Below are positions 1-12,107 of a DNA stretch of 64,000 nt, one piece after another. The DNA is from Lantana camara (Eukaryota; Streptophyta; Magnoliopsida; Lamiales; Verbenaceae): positions 34,640,501 to 34,704,500 of the forward strand of contig CM074865.1 of NCBI GenBank assembly GCA_037501455.1, in the 5' to 3' direction. The position numbers and the translations under genes are program-made. The notes below the pieces were generated by a model. That model searched no databases, was not told the DNA's origin, and saw only the letters and a list, made by a program, of their open reading frames with translations. Each line of letters starts with the position of its first letter. Positions within the stretch are counted from its first letter, which is position 1.

Positions 1-46
1 GTTTATGAGAATGAAGATGATGTTGATGAATGGGTTCCTACTTGTG
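1..46 (+). CDS. possible exon fragment upstream of the VPS38-like exons
   Basis: Frame 1 reads an acidic peptide with the core DDVDEWVPTC, followed by a possible donor (G|GTTCTT) at 46/47. Splicing this to 651 would keep the frame. The frame otherwise meets TAA at 58-60. It could equally be the end of another exon or non-coding. I do not recognise the peptide itself. Confidence 0.2.
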
Positions 47-100
47 GTTCTTCCAATTAAAGTCCTGCATCCATATCTCTGCAGTGAATATGTATGCTCA

Positions 101-645
101 CTATGATGCACGTGCATGGACATGGCGACATGGATACGACACGATATGGACACGGCGACACGGATTTTTTTAAAAAATTTAGGACACGACTGATATGGCT
201 ATAGTATATATATATATAAATATGTTTTTTATTTATTAATTAATTTAATATAAGATATTCATAAGAGTATCTAATATTACAAACCTAAATAAAATATATT
301 CATATCCAATTCAATATTCAAAGTCATTACAAATAATACTAATACATTTTGTGTTCGTCATATTGTAAGAACAAATTCAAAATAAAAATAAAAATAAATT
401 TAAATTAATATATTACATTTTTTAGTAAATTTATACAATTGTTTTTTTTTCCCCTTGAAGAATTATATTCCTCAAATTTTAGAAAAAATATAAAAATTTA
501 ATTTTTAAAAATTTTCTCTGTCCTTCCCGTGTTGGACAAGTGTTCGAGCCGTGTCCTCAGCGTGTCCGATTTTTTTTTAAAACTTTGGACACTTTTTGCC
601 ATGTCGGACACGTGTCGGTGTCGTGTCCATGTCCGTGTCCCACCC
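101..645. mobile_element. MITE-like foldback element (GACACGG family)
   Basis: The left end CTATGATGCACG is the same as the terminal repeat of the MITE at 9430-9564. It runs into degenerate GGACACGGCGACACGG blocks. The right part (about 535-642) is the inverted counterpart, rich in CGTGTCC and GTGTCGTGTCC. The centre is AT-rich and non-coding. The right end has decayed and I see no target duplication, so that border is approximate. It probably lies in an intron of the VPS38-like gene and ends just before a possible 3' splice site (CCCTGCAG, 643-650). Confidence 0.55.
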
Positions 646-650
646 TGCAG

Positions 651-712
651 GAGCCAGGGATGAAAAATTAGAGATGCTCATTGCTTGGCATTTTTGGAAC
701 ATGCAAACTAGT
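651..712 (+). CDS. possible exon of the VPS38-like gene
   Basis: After an acceptor-like CCCTGCAG (643-650) the sequence is open and reads ARDEKLEMLIAWHFWNMQTS. A possible donor (AGT|GTTCGA) at 712/713 would keep phase 0 into the next exon at 921. The peptide would fit the helical region upstream of the conserved UVRAG/VPS38 part. No splice signal here is strong, so this is tentative. Confidence 0.3.
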
Positions 713-920
713 GTTCGAGGATCTATTCATCTTATGTCTCTGTTTTTGCTTGAAAATTTTGTTTTTAAACTTTGAATTATTCAGTTTTACTTTATGATTG
801 TTGCAGGTCATTTCATATTTCCTAGTTCACTTTCAATTTTCTTTTTTTTTTTTTGTGGAATGGAGTAGATCTTAGTTATAACTAGTTGCTTATCTGTAAT
901 GTGGTTGTGTTTTAATGCAG

Positions 921-3900
921 GATTCAAGTAGGTCACTTGCTGGAGAAAAAGGTTATGGTCATCTGAAAAACTTGCAGAAATTATTGAGATTGAGGCAACA
1001 GTTTATGGTCTCACAGGTTTCCTTACTATATCCAGTAAAGGTCATGATCCGAAAAGCTCCTGAGCAAGAACTCGAGTCATTTAGTAGCAGTGCCAAGTCG
1101 GGTAATAGATCTTATATTTATTTGAGAAGTTGAGATATTAGTTTATGTATTTTGTTTTAATTCTATATTAATTTGGTGCTGATAAGATGTAAAACTAGGG
1201 AAGGCCAATAATTGTTTCTTGGAAGATTGTTTTGCTGGACATTGTGTGCCTTGCTTTTAGAGGATTAAATTCAATTTGCATTTACTCTCCACCCGAGGTC
1301 CTACAGAAACTGAATTTATGTTTTTCTAAATAAATTGACTTCACGAACTCGTTTCAAGAAAACTGCATCAAATCAAGAGATGCTATTTCCACATAAATAG
1401 TGACTTCATAAGTTTATCCACTAACTTGATTACCATGCTGTATACTTTCTTGACAAGATGACGTAAAACTGGACGCATCCTCAAAAATCAGAATTCCATT
1501 TCGCAGCTGATAGAAAGTCCCTATAATATAACAATTTGGTAACAATGTAAGTGGACAGAAATTTCTAATATGTTCTGCTATCTTATGTATGTTCTCTACA
1601 ACTTCCTTTCTACTCTGAGCTTCTAGATTAGGTTGCCATTCACTATGGTATCAGAGCCTAGGCCAAAGAGGTCCTGTAGACGAATCCTCACCTCACCCCA
1701 TTCGTGAAAGAAGAATTTTCAGGTCTCGCCTACACTTGTGAGGGCGTGTTGAGATATTTAGGCATTTAGTGATTCTCCTCTCTATAGCTTGGGCCCTTAG
1801 ATGTGGTGGTCATCCAAGAACTACTCCAGGCCAAATAAGTAAATGTAGTAGATCTTTTAAAGTTTTTAAAGTTGACCAACTTACTATTAAGTTTCACTTT
1901 CTCCCTGTGCAAGTCTGAGCACCTTTGAACTCTTGTTTAAAGTGTGACAGCTAGCTAGAATTGTCCAACACTAATATGTCCTAGGTGAGCCATCCAAGTC
2001 TATGAAGGATCTTTTTTTCAAACGCTTGAAAATGCTACCTGGAAGGATTTTAATTGGAGAGCATTGCTAGCGAATTTCCTATGTTACTTTTACAATCTGA
2101 TAGGTTAACACTGAGATTTGAGTATTGGTTTTCCGTATAATGCATTTTGCACTGTGATCAGATGTATAAAATATTGTAAGCGTGCTTCTTATATTACATG
2201 GAATTTTGGTTGTTTTAATTTTAGGATTATCTTTCTATTTGGCTTCTTCAAGTTTTAGGAGTGACATTTGAGGCTTATGATCAACTCGTTTGTAGTCTAT
2301 TAACTTTTTTACAGATTTTCAATTTCCAGTTCTTGTAGATATTCACAGTTGAGTAATTGCATAATCATTTTTGGATCTAGTTTGATTGGGAGCGTTCGCA
2401 ATGTTCATGCTAAATATTTTTGTGCCTTTTCATTTTTGCCTCTTGTTCCAATTTCAGGTGTTCCTGATGGATCTAAACCTGTTGATCAAGGCACATTAAC
2501 AATCTCAGGTCTGCACCTCACCGTTATCCCTTTCACAAAGATGAGTTTCTTCACTGACAAGAAGGAGGTTCAGCGATCCTCAACTGCCCTGGGATATGTA
2601 GCTCATGTATCTTCCCCTTCTACTCCACAAAACCATATTTTCATTCTGATATGCTTTGGATCTTTGAATCTTTACTTTACATTTAAATAATATTGGGCAG
2701 CAATTCTTTTGTGCTTCTCCCTAGGATCAAATATCAAAAATTGGTAACCCGTGATACATGAGTTTATGCATCTATTGATTGCGTTAGGCAATGAAGCACA
2801 CTAAATATTAAGCGAAATAATCACGATAGTTTGTTTGATATGCAGGCTGTCTCACTTATTGCTTCTTACTTGCAAGTTCCTTTGCGCTATCCATTACGGT
2901 TAGGAGGTTCTCGATCATATGTACGAGATTATACCCCATCCATTGATTATTCAGCATCCAGTACAACAATGGATTCAATAATTACAACAAGCACAAAGAC
3001 TGTAGAATTTCCCCTCTTTATTGAAGGTCAAGATTCAACTAGAGCAGCTTACGCTGTATTCTTGCTAAACAAGGTGTGCACCATTTCTGAATTGTGTTTG
3101 GCTTATATGATACTACGAGATATTGGTGCATTGTGTGTTCTAACAACTAAACGTGAACATGGTCATACCTTGATAATCAATAGGAGATAGAATCACTTTC
3201 TACCATGAGATTAATAAGGATTGAGTTGTGTGAGAGAGAGGATCACTGGCAACTGGGACAAGATAGTTTATGGCGAAGCCATGAGAAAGAATCACGAACT
3301 AGTTGTGAAATAGAGAAAATCATGGTCATGCCGTGATACCAAATAGTCTAAGAATCCGAATCCATTTATAAACCTAAATCTTTTTCACATCAACTTAGAT
3401 ATCTATTCTAATATAATGATTTATAAGGTTTAAAATTGTTTCTATGATGACTTTAAATCAATTTAAAAGATTTTCTTATTCATAGTTTCTATATACTGGG
3501 TGTTGATGTTGAACTACTATCTTCTTGGCGGTAAATTTTCTGTGATATACCAGAACTAAGAGTAGTGGTATAAGTAATTGATACCTTCTGCTGGATAGGA
3601 CTGGATCACCATCCACGATAATAAGGCACTTGGTTTGAATTCCTGGGTACCAACTTGTTTCCATACCAAAAAACAATAAAGTCGTGAGTTGTAGGAATGT
3701 CATGTACTAGTTTAGTGATAAAAACTTCAGCAATGCTCTCAATATGATAGGTCAACCTACAATATCACAATTTATGTTTTTGCCTTGTATTAATTAGCTA
3801 GTTGTGATTAAGAAGTTTCCAAAGTAAAAGGACTAGAATGTGTAATATGATATAAGTCTCTGTTTCAAATATTAATTATAACCTCTAAAAGATTTTGATT

Positions 3901-4849
3901 TATAGATATATGAATGAGTATCCTTTGGTTCTGAAAAAAGCTGCTTTTGTACGTAAAGAAGGAATGTTTTAGAAATAATGGCCTTATGGCCTTACATATG
4001 AAAATTAATTTGCCTACAAGCATAAGCAATTTGAGGTCTTTTTCAATCCCTTTTCGCCTTTGCCCGTGAATAAATTCATGAAAAATTTATCTATGAAATC
4101 CAAATCATTTATCGTTTAGAATCCCTAATCCTTGAGAAGTTGTAGAACTCTTTTCATTTCATTCCCCCTCTTCGCGAATAAATCATAGCCTAATGTTCTA
4201 TTATGTAGCTGAATTCTCCTCTTTGGCTTGAGATATTGGAACTTTTCTCTACTGGGCATATGTTCCATCTCTTGGCAACTTTCGGGATGAATCTGTTAGT
4301 TATTTGCCATCCTTCATGGCCTACCTTAGAGCTTTTTATTTCGACTTCCTTGTGTGGAAAAGCCAGAGATAAGGCTGTTGGCTTTTACATTTCATATTTA
4401 TTATGATAACAGTAGGTTTTTTAGCCATATTTTCACATCAATATTAGGCCTTAATCTATGGTTCTTGGTCATAAATTAAGTCTTCTATCAAATTGCCATA
4501 TCTTTATTATTTTCGGCTGTGGATTAACTTTGAAGAGAGAATTCCTGTATCACGCCTAATTGCGGTCAACAAGCCACTAAAGTATGAATAAAATGCCCAG
4601 GGCCTGTTAAACAAGATTATGTTTGTGTTCCTGTATAAGTTCTGAAGTCTAATTAACATAGTCGATTACCTTCGTCCGTTTTGACACTATGATGAACTCT
4701 GTTAACTTTCTTTTTTATAAATGTTATTGCAGGATTTAGAGCAGCTCTTGAATTTTATTGGTGTCAAGAGCTTAGGACCGCGCCATGTATTAGCAAACTT
4801 AAAGGAGCTTATAAGGGCTATTCTTTCTCCAGAGTATATAGATGTGTGA
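921..4849 (+). CDS. VPS38: VPS38/UVRAG-like PI3-kinase complex subunit, 3' exons
   Basis: Four exons join in phase: 921-1101, 2458-2606, 2846-3073 and 4733-4849. All have GT-AG borders, and the stop is TGA at 4847-4849. Recognisable blocks are [63 protein letters not shown] and the C-terminal [13 protein letters not shown]. Human UVRAG has counterparts of the LGYVAH...QVPLRYP and FPL...VYLLNK blocks. Plant VPS38 belongs to the class III PI3-kinase (VPS34, ATG6/Beclin) complex, which acts in endosomal and vacuolar sorting and autophagy. Only the C-terminal half (about 225 codons) is in the window; the 5' exons lie to the left. The introns are 1356, 239 and 1659 bp. The largest holds no gene that I can see. 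The first contains a retroelement remnant. The reading frame looks intact, so the gene is probably functional. Confidence 0.85.
1600..1960 (+). mobile_element. small LTR-retroelement (TRIM-like) remnant in an intron
   Basis: A Met-tRNA primer-binding site (TGGTATCAGAGCC, 1646-1658) is followed within about 90 bp by a G-rich stretch and TGTTGAGATATTTAGG at 1747, which looks like an LTR start. LTR end, primer site, very short interior and LTR start are the marks of a TRIM. I could not find the upstream LTR start or the outer ends, so the limits are rough. It lies in the intron 1102-2457. Confidence 0.4.
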
Positions 4850-5572
4850 TTTGAGTTGCCTAATTCATTGTAAGTTTCTGTAAATGGATTACGTGTATTC
4901 TTCTTTTTTTTTTGTTTTTGACAAGATTACCTGTATTCATTAAGGGTGCCTTTGATTTTTTTTTTTTTGGGCGGTGCACCTTATTGCCTTGGTCCTTTTT
5001 CCAGAACAATGCCAATTATGATCGATAGAAGTTGCATATTTTGGAGTTGTAGTTTACTGTATCTACTAACCCGAACATTTCTTTGTTTTTTCTATCTTAA
5101 GTAACGGGAAATGACTACAAGAAAGTGGACCTCTTTTCTTCTTTGTCTTATATTTCTTTTCCATATTTAAGCCAGATGGGCTTAGTTAATTAATTGTCTT
5201 CTTATATAAAACAATGGGGGTGGTATTTCTAATGCACGATAATTCTAAAAATATTATTTTATCGTACTTTGTTGTGTTGCACACTCGTATTTGATATTTC
5301 TCATATGGGATTAGGAAAAAAAAAAAATCAGGATGTATTGGTGGTGTGTTGTATTCGTATTGTTGGGTTTGTATTCATGCATAATAAATAGAGTGGTATA
5401 ATTTACTTGGAGGGCTTATGAAATGTGTTATATATGTTTGGAACCTAACTGTGGAATTAAAAAGTTCAAGCCTCTTCTTAGAGGGCTTATGGAATGTGTT
5501 TTATATTGGGACCCTGTTAGGCCCTACATGTGGAAATTATAAGGTTGGGCTTAAAATTGCGAACTTTTCACG
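4850..5572. other. 3' UTR and downstream spacer of the VPS38-like gene
   Basis: AT-rich, with T runs near 4904 and 4960 and an A run near 5317. The words TTGGAGGGCTTATG (5408) and TTAGAGGGCTTATG (5478) form a short imperfect direct repeat. The 3' UTR of the gene must be in the first part, but no clear polyadenylation site stands out. No other gene is seen. Confidence 0.4.
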
Positions 5573-7307
5573 TAGAGCTGTCAACGGGTTGGATTCGGAT
5601 CGGATTCGATAATTCCGGATCCGAATCCGATTATAAAAATAGATTACCGAATCCGAGTCTGGATCCTATAGGACTCGGATCTGCCTCAACCAAATTCGAT
5701 TGATATCGGGTCGGATAATCCGATAGAAATCCGACCTGATTGAAGAATGAAGGGGAGAGCTTTTGAAGGGATTTGGAGACTGGGCCAGTGGAGAAGTTGA
5801 GATAAGAGTCAAAAAACGATGGAGAATTTTCTGGCAAAACACGAACTAGATCTAATAAAGAAAACAAAAAAAACCACATTACAAAGCTCTTCAAATCTAA
5901 GTCGTATCTTTTCATTTGGGCGGCAGCAACAACACAAAACAGTACTTGGTCGGTGGTGGGTGTTGCGTTTTCTGAGGCGGATGGAAAACTAGTGGGTATG
6001 GTGGTGCGGCGGTTGAGAGATGAAATAGGGAGATGAAGAATGTGCAGAGGGAGGCTAGTGGGAATGGTGGTGACGGCGGCTGAGAGATGAGATGGAGACA
6101 TGAAGCATGTGCAGTTGAGGCCAACTTTTATTTGGTCTAAAATATTGTGGTTTTTTTGTTTTTTTGTTTTGACAGCTAAATATTTAGTGTTTTGCGTTAA
6201 TTTTTATTTACTCACTTTTTAAAGTTTTCATATTTAAGTTTTAACACTATTGTTTTCTTTTTATCTGTTTAAAAGTGAGAAATTAACTTTTATAAAATAT
6301 AATTTGTTATAAAAATAAGTTTACATTATATTTATAATGGTGTAGTACATCGCCGTAATTAATTAGATAAGAAAGGGTTAAATATAATGGATTATGTATT
6401 TTTATTTGATTTAGTTTTATTTAATTTTGTATATATTAGTTATGTGATATTAGGTTATTTGGAGCTAATTAGGTGAGATTAACCCTCTACTATGTGAGAT
6501 TAACCCTCTACTAGATGAAATTAACCATCTATTACTAATCATGGAAAGTGGTGATTAGGTGAAATTATAATTAGGTGGAAATAAAAATTGGATGTTATGA
6601 AGTGATATTACAATTTGGCGGAATTATAATTCATTGAAGGTAAATGTAATTTAACAAAACCAACATAATATTAATTATTACTTGTCGAAACTTTTTCACA
6701 AACTCAAGTACCAAACACAAGATTGTTAGTTGAATATTTAATTATTTATGTACAACACAACTTAATCTTAATCGATAAATGTAATGGAGATTAGCTCCCA
6801 AAAAATAATATTACATAACTAACACTTCATAATATTATTAACTATTACTAATATAATAATATTAAATCTTGGATTTGAACATCAAAAACATTTATCCAAC
6901 TTGAACCTATGATATATTTTTAAGACATACATTAATACACCCATATATAGGAACATAAATGAACAAAAATATTAAATAATTGAGAATAATATTATAGGAA
7001 TGTAACATTTTTTACATAATATAGTTTAAATTTAATAAAATGTTATTCATTATATTCATATTATATTGCTTAAATATATATATGCATATTTGAGATTGCT
7101 ATTTGATATAATATATATATATATATAATCGGATTCGGATCCTTAACGGATCGGACCGTATGATTCCATATCCGATCCAATTAATTCGAATTTCGAATAT
7201 TTATAATCGGATATGATCCATCGAATCTTTTTATCGAACAGATATATTAAAAATCGGATTGGATTCGGATCGGACTCGGATTAAAATCCAACCTATTAAC
7301 AGCCCTA
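5573..7307. mobile_element. hAT-like non-autonomous foldback element
   Basis: The ends are inverted: TAGAGCTGTCAACGGGTTGG at the left, and the reverse complement of the right end reads TAGGGCTGTTAATAGGTTGG. TAGGGCTGTCAA-type ends are typical of plant hAT non-autonomous elements. Both arms (5586-5720 and 7130-7290) are full of GGATTCGGATCGGATTCG-like subrepeats in opposite orientation. The flanks TTTTCACG and TATTCATA match at 5 of 8 positions, possibly a decayed 8-bp target duplication. The centre is AT-rich. A minus-strand open frame at 5631-6101 is low-complexity and looks fortuitous. No transposase is present. Confidence 0.65.
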
Positions 7308-7615
7308 TATTCATAATTAGATCGGATTTTGATTTTAAGTTTTACACTTCAAAGCAAGAGAAATCAATAAAAATCTGGTTACCTATCTTGCTTTTAGAAG
7401 GTTTCCAAAAAACTCTTAAGACTTCTTTTGATGTGGTCAAATACAACAATGCCATATCACCACTTCCCAGCCACTTAGAATCGGCGGCGTGACTATCTCA
7501 ACATGTAAAAAAAAAAAAAAAAAAAGGAGCTCCTACCAAGCTTTGAAAACGATTGATTCTTCCAAAAGCATTCCACGAGCTTCGAGCCAGGGAGTCGCTT
7601 CGACCATTGCCCTCA
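7308..7615. other. spacer between the hAT-like element and LTR D
   Basis: Contains a 19-20 bp poly(A) run at about 7508. Short open frames occur on both strands of 7530-7615, but I recognise no family. This could be a fragment of a gene or retroelement cut by LTR D. Confidence 0.3.
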
Positions 7616-9274
7616 TGTTGGGAATAGTATCCCTAGAAAGCTGTTATGCTTTGGGATTTTCCATATATCATAGATAATCTTTGAATAATATACGAATGAT
7701 TATAATCATAGGCGAATACTTCTTATATGCCAACATGTGTTTTGTGTGTTTCCATTAGGTGTGCATGTCTAGAACTCCTCTAATCCGATGGGCCATTAAG
7801 AACTTTGTCGTTATGGGAATGACACATGAAACAAGTTCTTAACTCCATAGGCGATAATTAGAAACTTCTCCAAGTCAATGAGGCCGACAGACAGTGGGAG
7901 TGTCGACTTTGCCTATGTTGAGACTTGCTTATGTAGTTGTGTCCTTAAGAAGGATCATCCTATTTCATGGGGTGTAAAGTGCATAAGTTGACGCGTACAC
8001 AATACACAAGGGTGCTTGTTGTAAGAACAGGTTCACTGAGAGTGCCCCGCATGAGAAGATTCCTAAATGGGAAATGACGTTACTAGAACTTCCAGATTAG
8101 GAAATATCTCACATGTCAATGACGTGAGGAATTAATCCTTAGACTTGAGATTCCACATTGTCTCATATGAACTAACTCTGTAATCTTTGATATAGACTCA
8201 AAAGGGTGTCGCCATATAGACACCTGAACCACAGCCTATGTTGGGATTACACAAGTGACATATGAGAATTGTAGGAATCAATAAAGGACCTACACTTGCT
8301 GTAGGCAAGATGATCTCTTATTACACAAGTCATTCATGATTCCATCCTAAAATCCTTGCGCAAGGTGGTTAGATCAAGACATCAAGAAAATGGGATTTTC
8401 TTGAATTGAGATCAAATGGAATATGAAGGGAACTTTGTTTTAAGATTAAGATTAGTAGGGCTCACTATATTCCCATTCCCTAGATCTTAATCGAGAGATA
8501 GGATGGTAGGAGGATCGTATCCCACATGATGTAATTAACTGAAAGGTTCTTTCGAATATACATTCATATTTCGGGTAGGGTCACACACTTGTTGCTAGAC
8601 TATGGTCGTGTGATCTGTGAGGTAATTAATTAATAAAAAGTATTAATTAATTAGGCTCACTGCTAACTGAAATTGAACCTAGAGGGTCGCACACAAATGC
8701 CAGGTTCAATAGGGTATTATGGAAAGATCAAATAATTGATCGAAACGAGACCACAGTGCAAAGTACAAGTGTGGGTTCGAGAGCATGTTTGGGACGTGTG
8801 AGTCCATTTGCGAAATTGGATCATGTGTTAATCAATTGGAGAACTAGCTATAAAGCCACAATATAATTAATTAGTGAATTAATTATATAGCCCAAAGGAA
8901 ATTAATTAGGAATTAATGTTATCCCGTTAGAATTAATTAGTGAATTAATTCTAAAGCTCTTCATGGAATTAATTCAAGATATTTAATTATTTAATTGTTC
9001 TAATTTGATTAGAATAAATAAATAAGTTAAAAATCTTCAATTTAATATTAATTCTAATTTGATTAGAATAAGATATTATTAAGACAAGATATTTAATTAT
9101 TATTGGAATAATTAAATATTCCTAATTTGATTAGAAGGAGCTCTTTCTAGAAGAATAATATCTTCTTTAGATCAGATGTTATTGCTTGGAAGAAAAAAAA
9201 AAATAGAAGAAAAGTCAAACTAGGAATCCTGTTCCTAAAACAAACTTAGGGTTTAGGAGACCCCATATATATAT
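7616..9274 (+). mobile_element. LTR D: old Copia-type LTR, 3' end removed by element A
   Basis: Starts TGTTGGGAATAGTATCCCTA. On the plus strand it is collinear with the minus-strand LTR of element C, which starts TGTTAGGAATAGTGCCCTAG. Shared landmarks are GACAGACAGTGGGAGTGTC (about 7887), the CCTTAAGAAGGATCATCC block (about 7946), CCTAAATGGGAAATGACG (about 8063) and the AGGGTGTCGCC block (about 8201). Many substitutions separate the two, so D is an older relative. It runs to the CCATATATATAT stretch, the TATA region by comparison with C, where element A begins. No adjoining internal region is visible in the window, so D may be a solo LTR. Confidence 0.7.
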
Positions 9275-9429
9275 TGAGACGCCCCGATATTTCGGCCGTA
9301 CAGGTATGACGTTTATGTTTACCAAATTGCGCTAATTAATTGTTTATAAGTGATTTGTATATTTAATTTTATATTAAATGTTAAAATGTTAAATTTATAT
9401 TTCTTTAATTTAACTAGTATTATTTAATT

Positions 9430-9564
9430 CTATGATGCACGGATATGGACACGGCGACACGGACACGACACGACACGGATACGGCGACACGGATTTTTTC
9501 TTGAATTTCCGTGTCCGACACGACACGACAAAATGATATTTTTAGGAGTGTCCGTGCATCATAG
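9430..9564. mobile_element. 135-bp MITE in the 5' LTR of element A
   Basis: Terminal inverted repeats CTATGATGCACGG and CCGTGCATCATAG; the interior is made of GACACGG repeats. It is flanked by the 8-bp direct repeat ATTTAATT (9422-9429 and 9565-9572). The 3' LTR of A holds the empty site with one ATTTAATT at 33590-33597. An 8-bp duplication suggests the hAT superfamily. It inserted after element A did. Confidence 0.9.
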
Positions 9565-10315
9565 ATTTAATTATATCTTAATGTTATTAATATTCGATGT
9601 ATATTTTAAACATGAACTGTGTTATTTATTTAAATATGTAATTGAATTTTGTTATTCATTATGAATTTAAATTTTGTTATATCTTATGAAATTCTTTGAA
9701 TTTATTTATGCATTGCTCATGAGTGTTATAAACGTGCTTCGTTTTTGTATGATTTGATATCGAAATTTTGTGAAAATTTAATATGTCGGAGATATACGTG
9801 TTATGAATGTGAATATGTGTTCGTTTCATGTTTTCGGATTCATTTGCATTAGTTTCGAATTTATTTTGTTCTTGGAATCCAAATCGGGGGCTAATGAGCA
9901 ATTAGCGCACCCTTGGTTCCGTATGTGATCTCTTGAGCTAGGAAACTCGGATTCGAGTTTCGTCAACTTCACTGAACTCATAACAAAAATTCAAGTTTAA
10001 TGAACTTAGCCTTATATTTTTCCAAGGTTATTTGAACCTCCGACATTCAACCGAAAAGTGCTACGTTCGTCAAAACTGCTACCTTTTACTAAAAGAGCCA
10101 TATCTTCCTCAATCCTTGACCAAATTAACCGTGGTTTGATTCGTTGGAACCCTAACTCAATCCTCTAACTGGACTTAATCATCCCAAACCGAACTAACCC
10201 TCATCACTTAGAGAAAACTCAGCCAAAATCTTCAGCTCTCCAGTTTTCCCGTAACACTTGCCGAGCTTGGAGATTCAAGGCTCAAATCTCCTCCAAACTT
10301 CATCCAATCCACAAG

Positions 10316-10317
10316 GT
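10316..10317 (+). promoter_or_regulatory. predicted 5' splice donor in the leader of element A
   Basis: AAG|GTAAG is a full match to the plant donor consensus. The equivalent donors are at 34341 (A 3' LTR), 14564 and 23693 (A2), and 37986, 45073 and 52250 (B). All follow a short C-rich, AG-poor stretch that would be the start of the leader. Confidence 0.5.
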
Positions 10318-10955
10318 AAGCTTAGGGTTGTAATATAAATTCAATATGTGTCATTTTAAGCTATGCATCCCGAATTTTGAGCATGCTTTCATGGGATTTT
10401 GGAGAAGATGATTGAATAGTACGTTGGGAGCCAAAAATTTGATCTCATCCATTCCTTGTTGCTTTTGCTTATTTTATGGCATGAAAGTGATCATCTAAGC
10501 TTCCTATTTTCATTTATGATCATTGATTATATGGTAGTTGAAGATTTGATGAGATACCATTAATGGCATTTTGGAAATTTTCATGAAATGATCATCCTTT
10601 CTCTTCCTCATGTACTGAACTGCTGCTGTTGCGTTTTGGGACCTTATTTGCTGTCATTTGCTGCCTTATTTTCACCTTTTTGTTGCCGGCAAGTTGGTTG
10701 AAATATGCATGAAGTTGCTGCCCTGTTTTATGATGTTTTGCCCTGTTTTTCGGGCTTGTTTACTGCGTTTTGCTGCTGTCAGTTGCTGCGCTTTTCCTTG
10801 CTTTGTTGCAGTCCGTTTTCAGTTAGTTTCTGAGCGTTTTTGGCCTGTTTTGCTACTGATTTCTTCCCTTCATTGCTGCTACCTACTGCTGTGTATTTAT
10901 GTAATGAAAATAGGGGATATGCTTCGTGTTGGGCTGCAGTTGCATGACTGAAATG

Positions 10956-11065
10956 GATCTCCCCGGGCGGGGAGATTTTGGCCATGAAAAGTCCCGGCCG
11001 GGTAGCTTTGTGCAGACCCGGGCGGGGACTTTTGGTGTACAAAATCTCCCCAGGCGGGGAGATTG
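10956..11065 (+). repeat. GC-rich hairpin cluster in the LTR of A
   Basis: Four GC-rich arms stand in AT-rich surroundings. ATCTCCCCGGGCGGGGAGAT folds on itself. AAAAGTCCCGGCC pairs with GGGCGGGGACTTTT. A last ATCTCCCC/GGGGAGAT unit follows. The copy in the 3' LTR is at 34980-35090. LTR B has a different GC-rich cluster at the same relative place. Confidence 0.7.
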
Positions 11066-11853
11066 AATTTGGAGCTCTGTGTGTTGCTGTTTTGTTGCTG
11101 CCTTTCTTTTCTTCATGTAATGTGGTGTGGCTTATGTAATGTATTTATGCATGCAGGGTGTGTGCGTGTATTTATGTTGCATGCATGAAATAAGTTTAAG
11201 ATTGAATTGTAAATGCATGACTGTGCATGTATACCTACGTGCATACATATATATATAATTATATTTGAATGCATGTAATATAAAGTTGATTTATTGGTAA
11301 TATTTGCATGCATGTTATTATTGTATTGTGCATGGTTAATTATATATAAATGCATGCTGCTATGGACCTATTTACTTCATGTATAATTATTTTATTTGGT
11401 GTAATTTGCATGTATGTTGTACGAATATAAGTAATATATGATTTTATTTTTATTACTTAAGAGCTTGGTTGATTATATATTAATTATTGTTTAATTTATT
11501 TCAAGTTTTGAATTAAATTGTTACCTATTTCATGTTCTTATCTAATTCTCGATCTTGAATTGAATGTATTTAATTATCTATCCTCTAATTGTAAACGTGA
11601 TATAGTACGTGATATGATCGTTATTTGAATTCCTTGGATTGATTTGGTATAAAATATGAAATTCACGACTTGAATGAATATGAACGCTTCCTTGAACGAA
11701 TGAATGACTCGTTTATATGATTTAAATGCATTAATCGTGCACATGAACGTGTTCATTACATAATATTATCTTTTATGCATTCATATCATGATCATTACAT
11801 TGCCGAGCGTCTTATATGGTCATTTTGAGTCTCACTTCACCTTTCTTGCACAG

Positions 11854-11919
11854 ATTTTGATCCAGTTGGAGACGAGGCCAGCCAGTGAGGCTCCTAATTT
11901 CTCCTTTTTGCCGTTTAAG
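11854..11919 (+). other. predicted 66-nt leader mini-exon in LTR A
   Basis: Preceded by the acceptor CTTTCTTGCACAG and followed by the donor TTTAAG|GTGGGT. The same 66-nt interval is at 35878-35943 in the 3' LTR. Comparable units are 56 nt in A2 (15490-15545) and 74 nt in B (39568-39641). No RNA evidence is available here. Confidence 0.4.
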
Positions 11920-12107
11920 GTGGGTTTCTCTCCTATTTAGATAAAATGACCCAATATACCATTATGTGCAAAGTTTTGAGCCAAAGATATAAGTATGTAT
12001 ATATTGAGTCACTTTCGTGTAAATGATTTCGAACGTAAAATCCTTTTTCTTCTAATACCCTACCGATTATTTTGGCGAGATCATGATTGATTGCACTGAT
12101 TGGGGCC

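Noticed and set aside
2349..3190. Reading the open stretches at 2349-2690 and 2831-3190 as separate small genes
   Set aside because: Only their inner parts (2458-2606 and 2846-3073) match the VPS38/UVRAG family; the rest is intron reading-through.
5631..6124. Minus-strand open frames of 156 and 70 codons in the hAT-like element
   Set aside because: Low-complexity Ser/Thr/Pro-rich product, two overlapping frames, no family, inside a non-autonomous transposon.
7508..7526. Poly(A) run as the tail of a SINE or processed copy
   Set aside because: No upstream RNA-polymerase-III boxes or gene-like body and no flanking duplication seen.
7530..7615. Possible exon of another gene on either strand
   Set aside because: Only about 85 bp, open in more than one frame, no recognisable family.
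10658..11355. Cys/Leu-rich frames on both strands of LTR A
   Set aside because: Present in both LTR copies, no family, and explained by the TGCTG-rich and GC-hairpin sequence.
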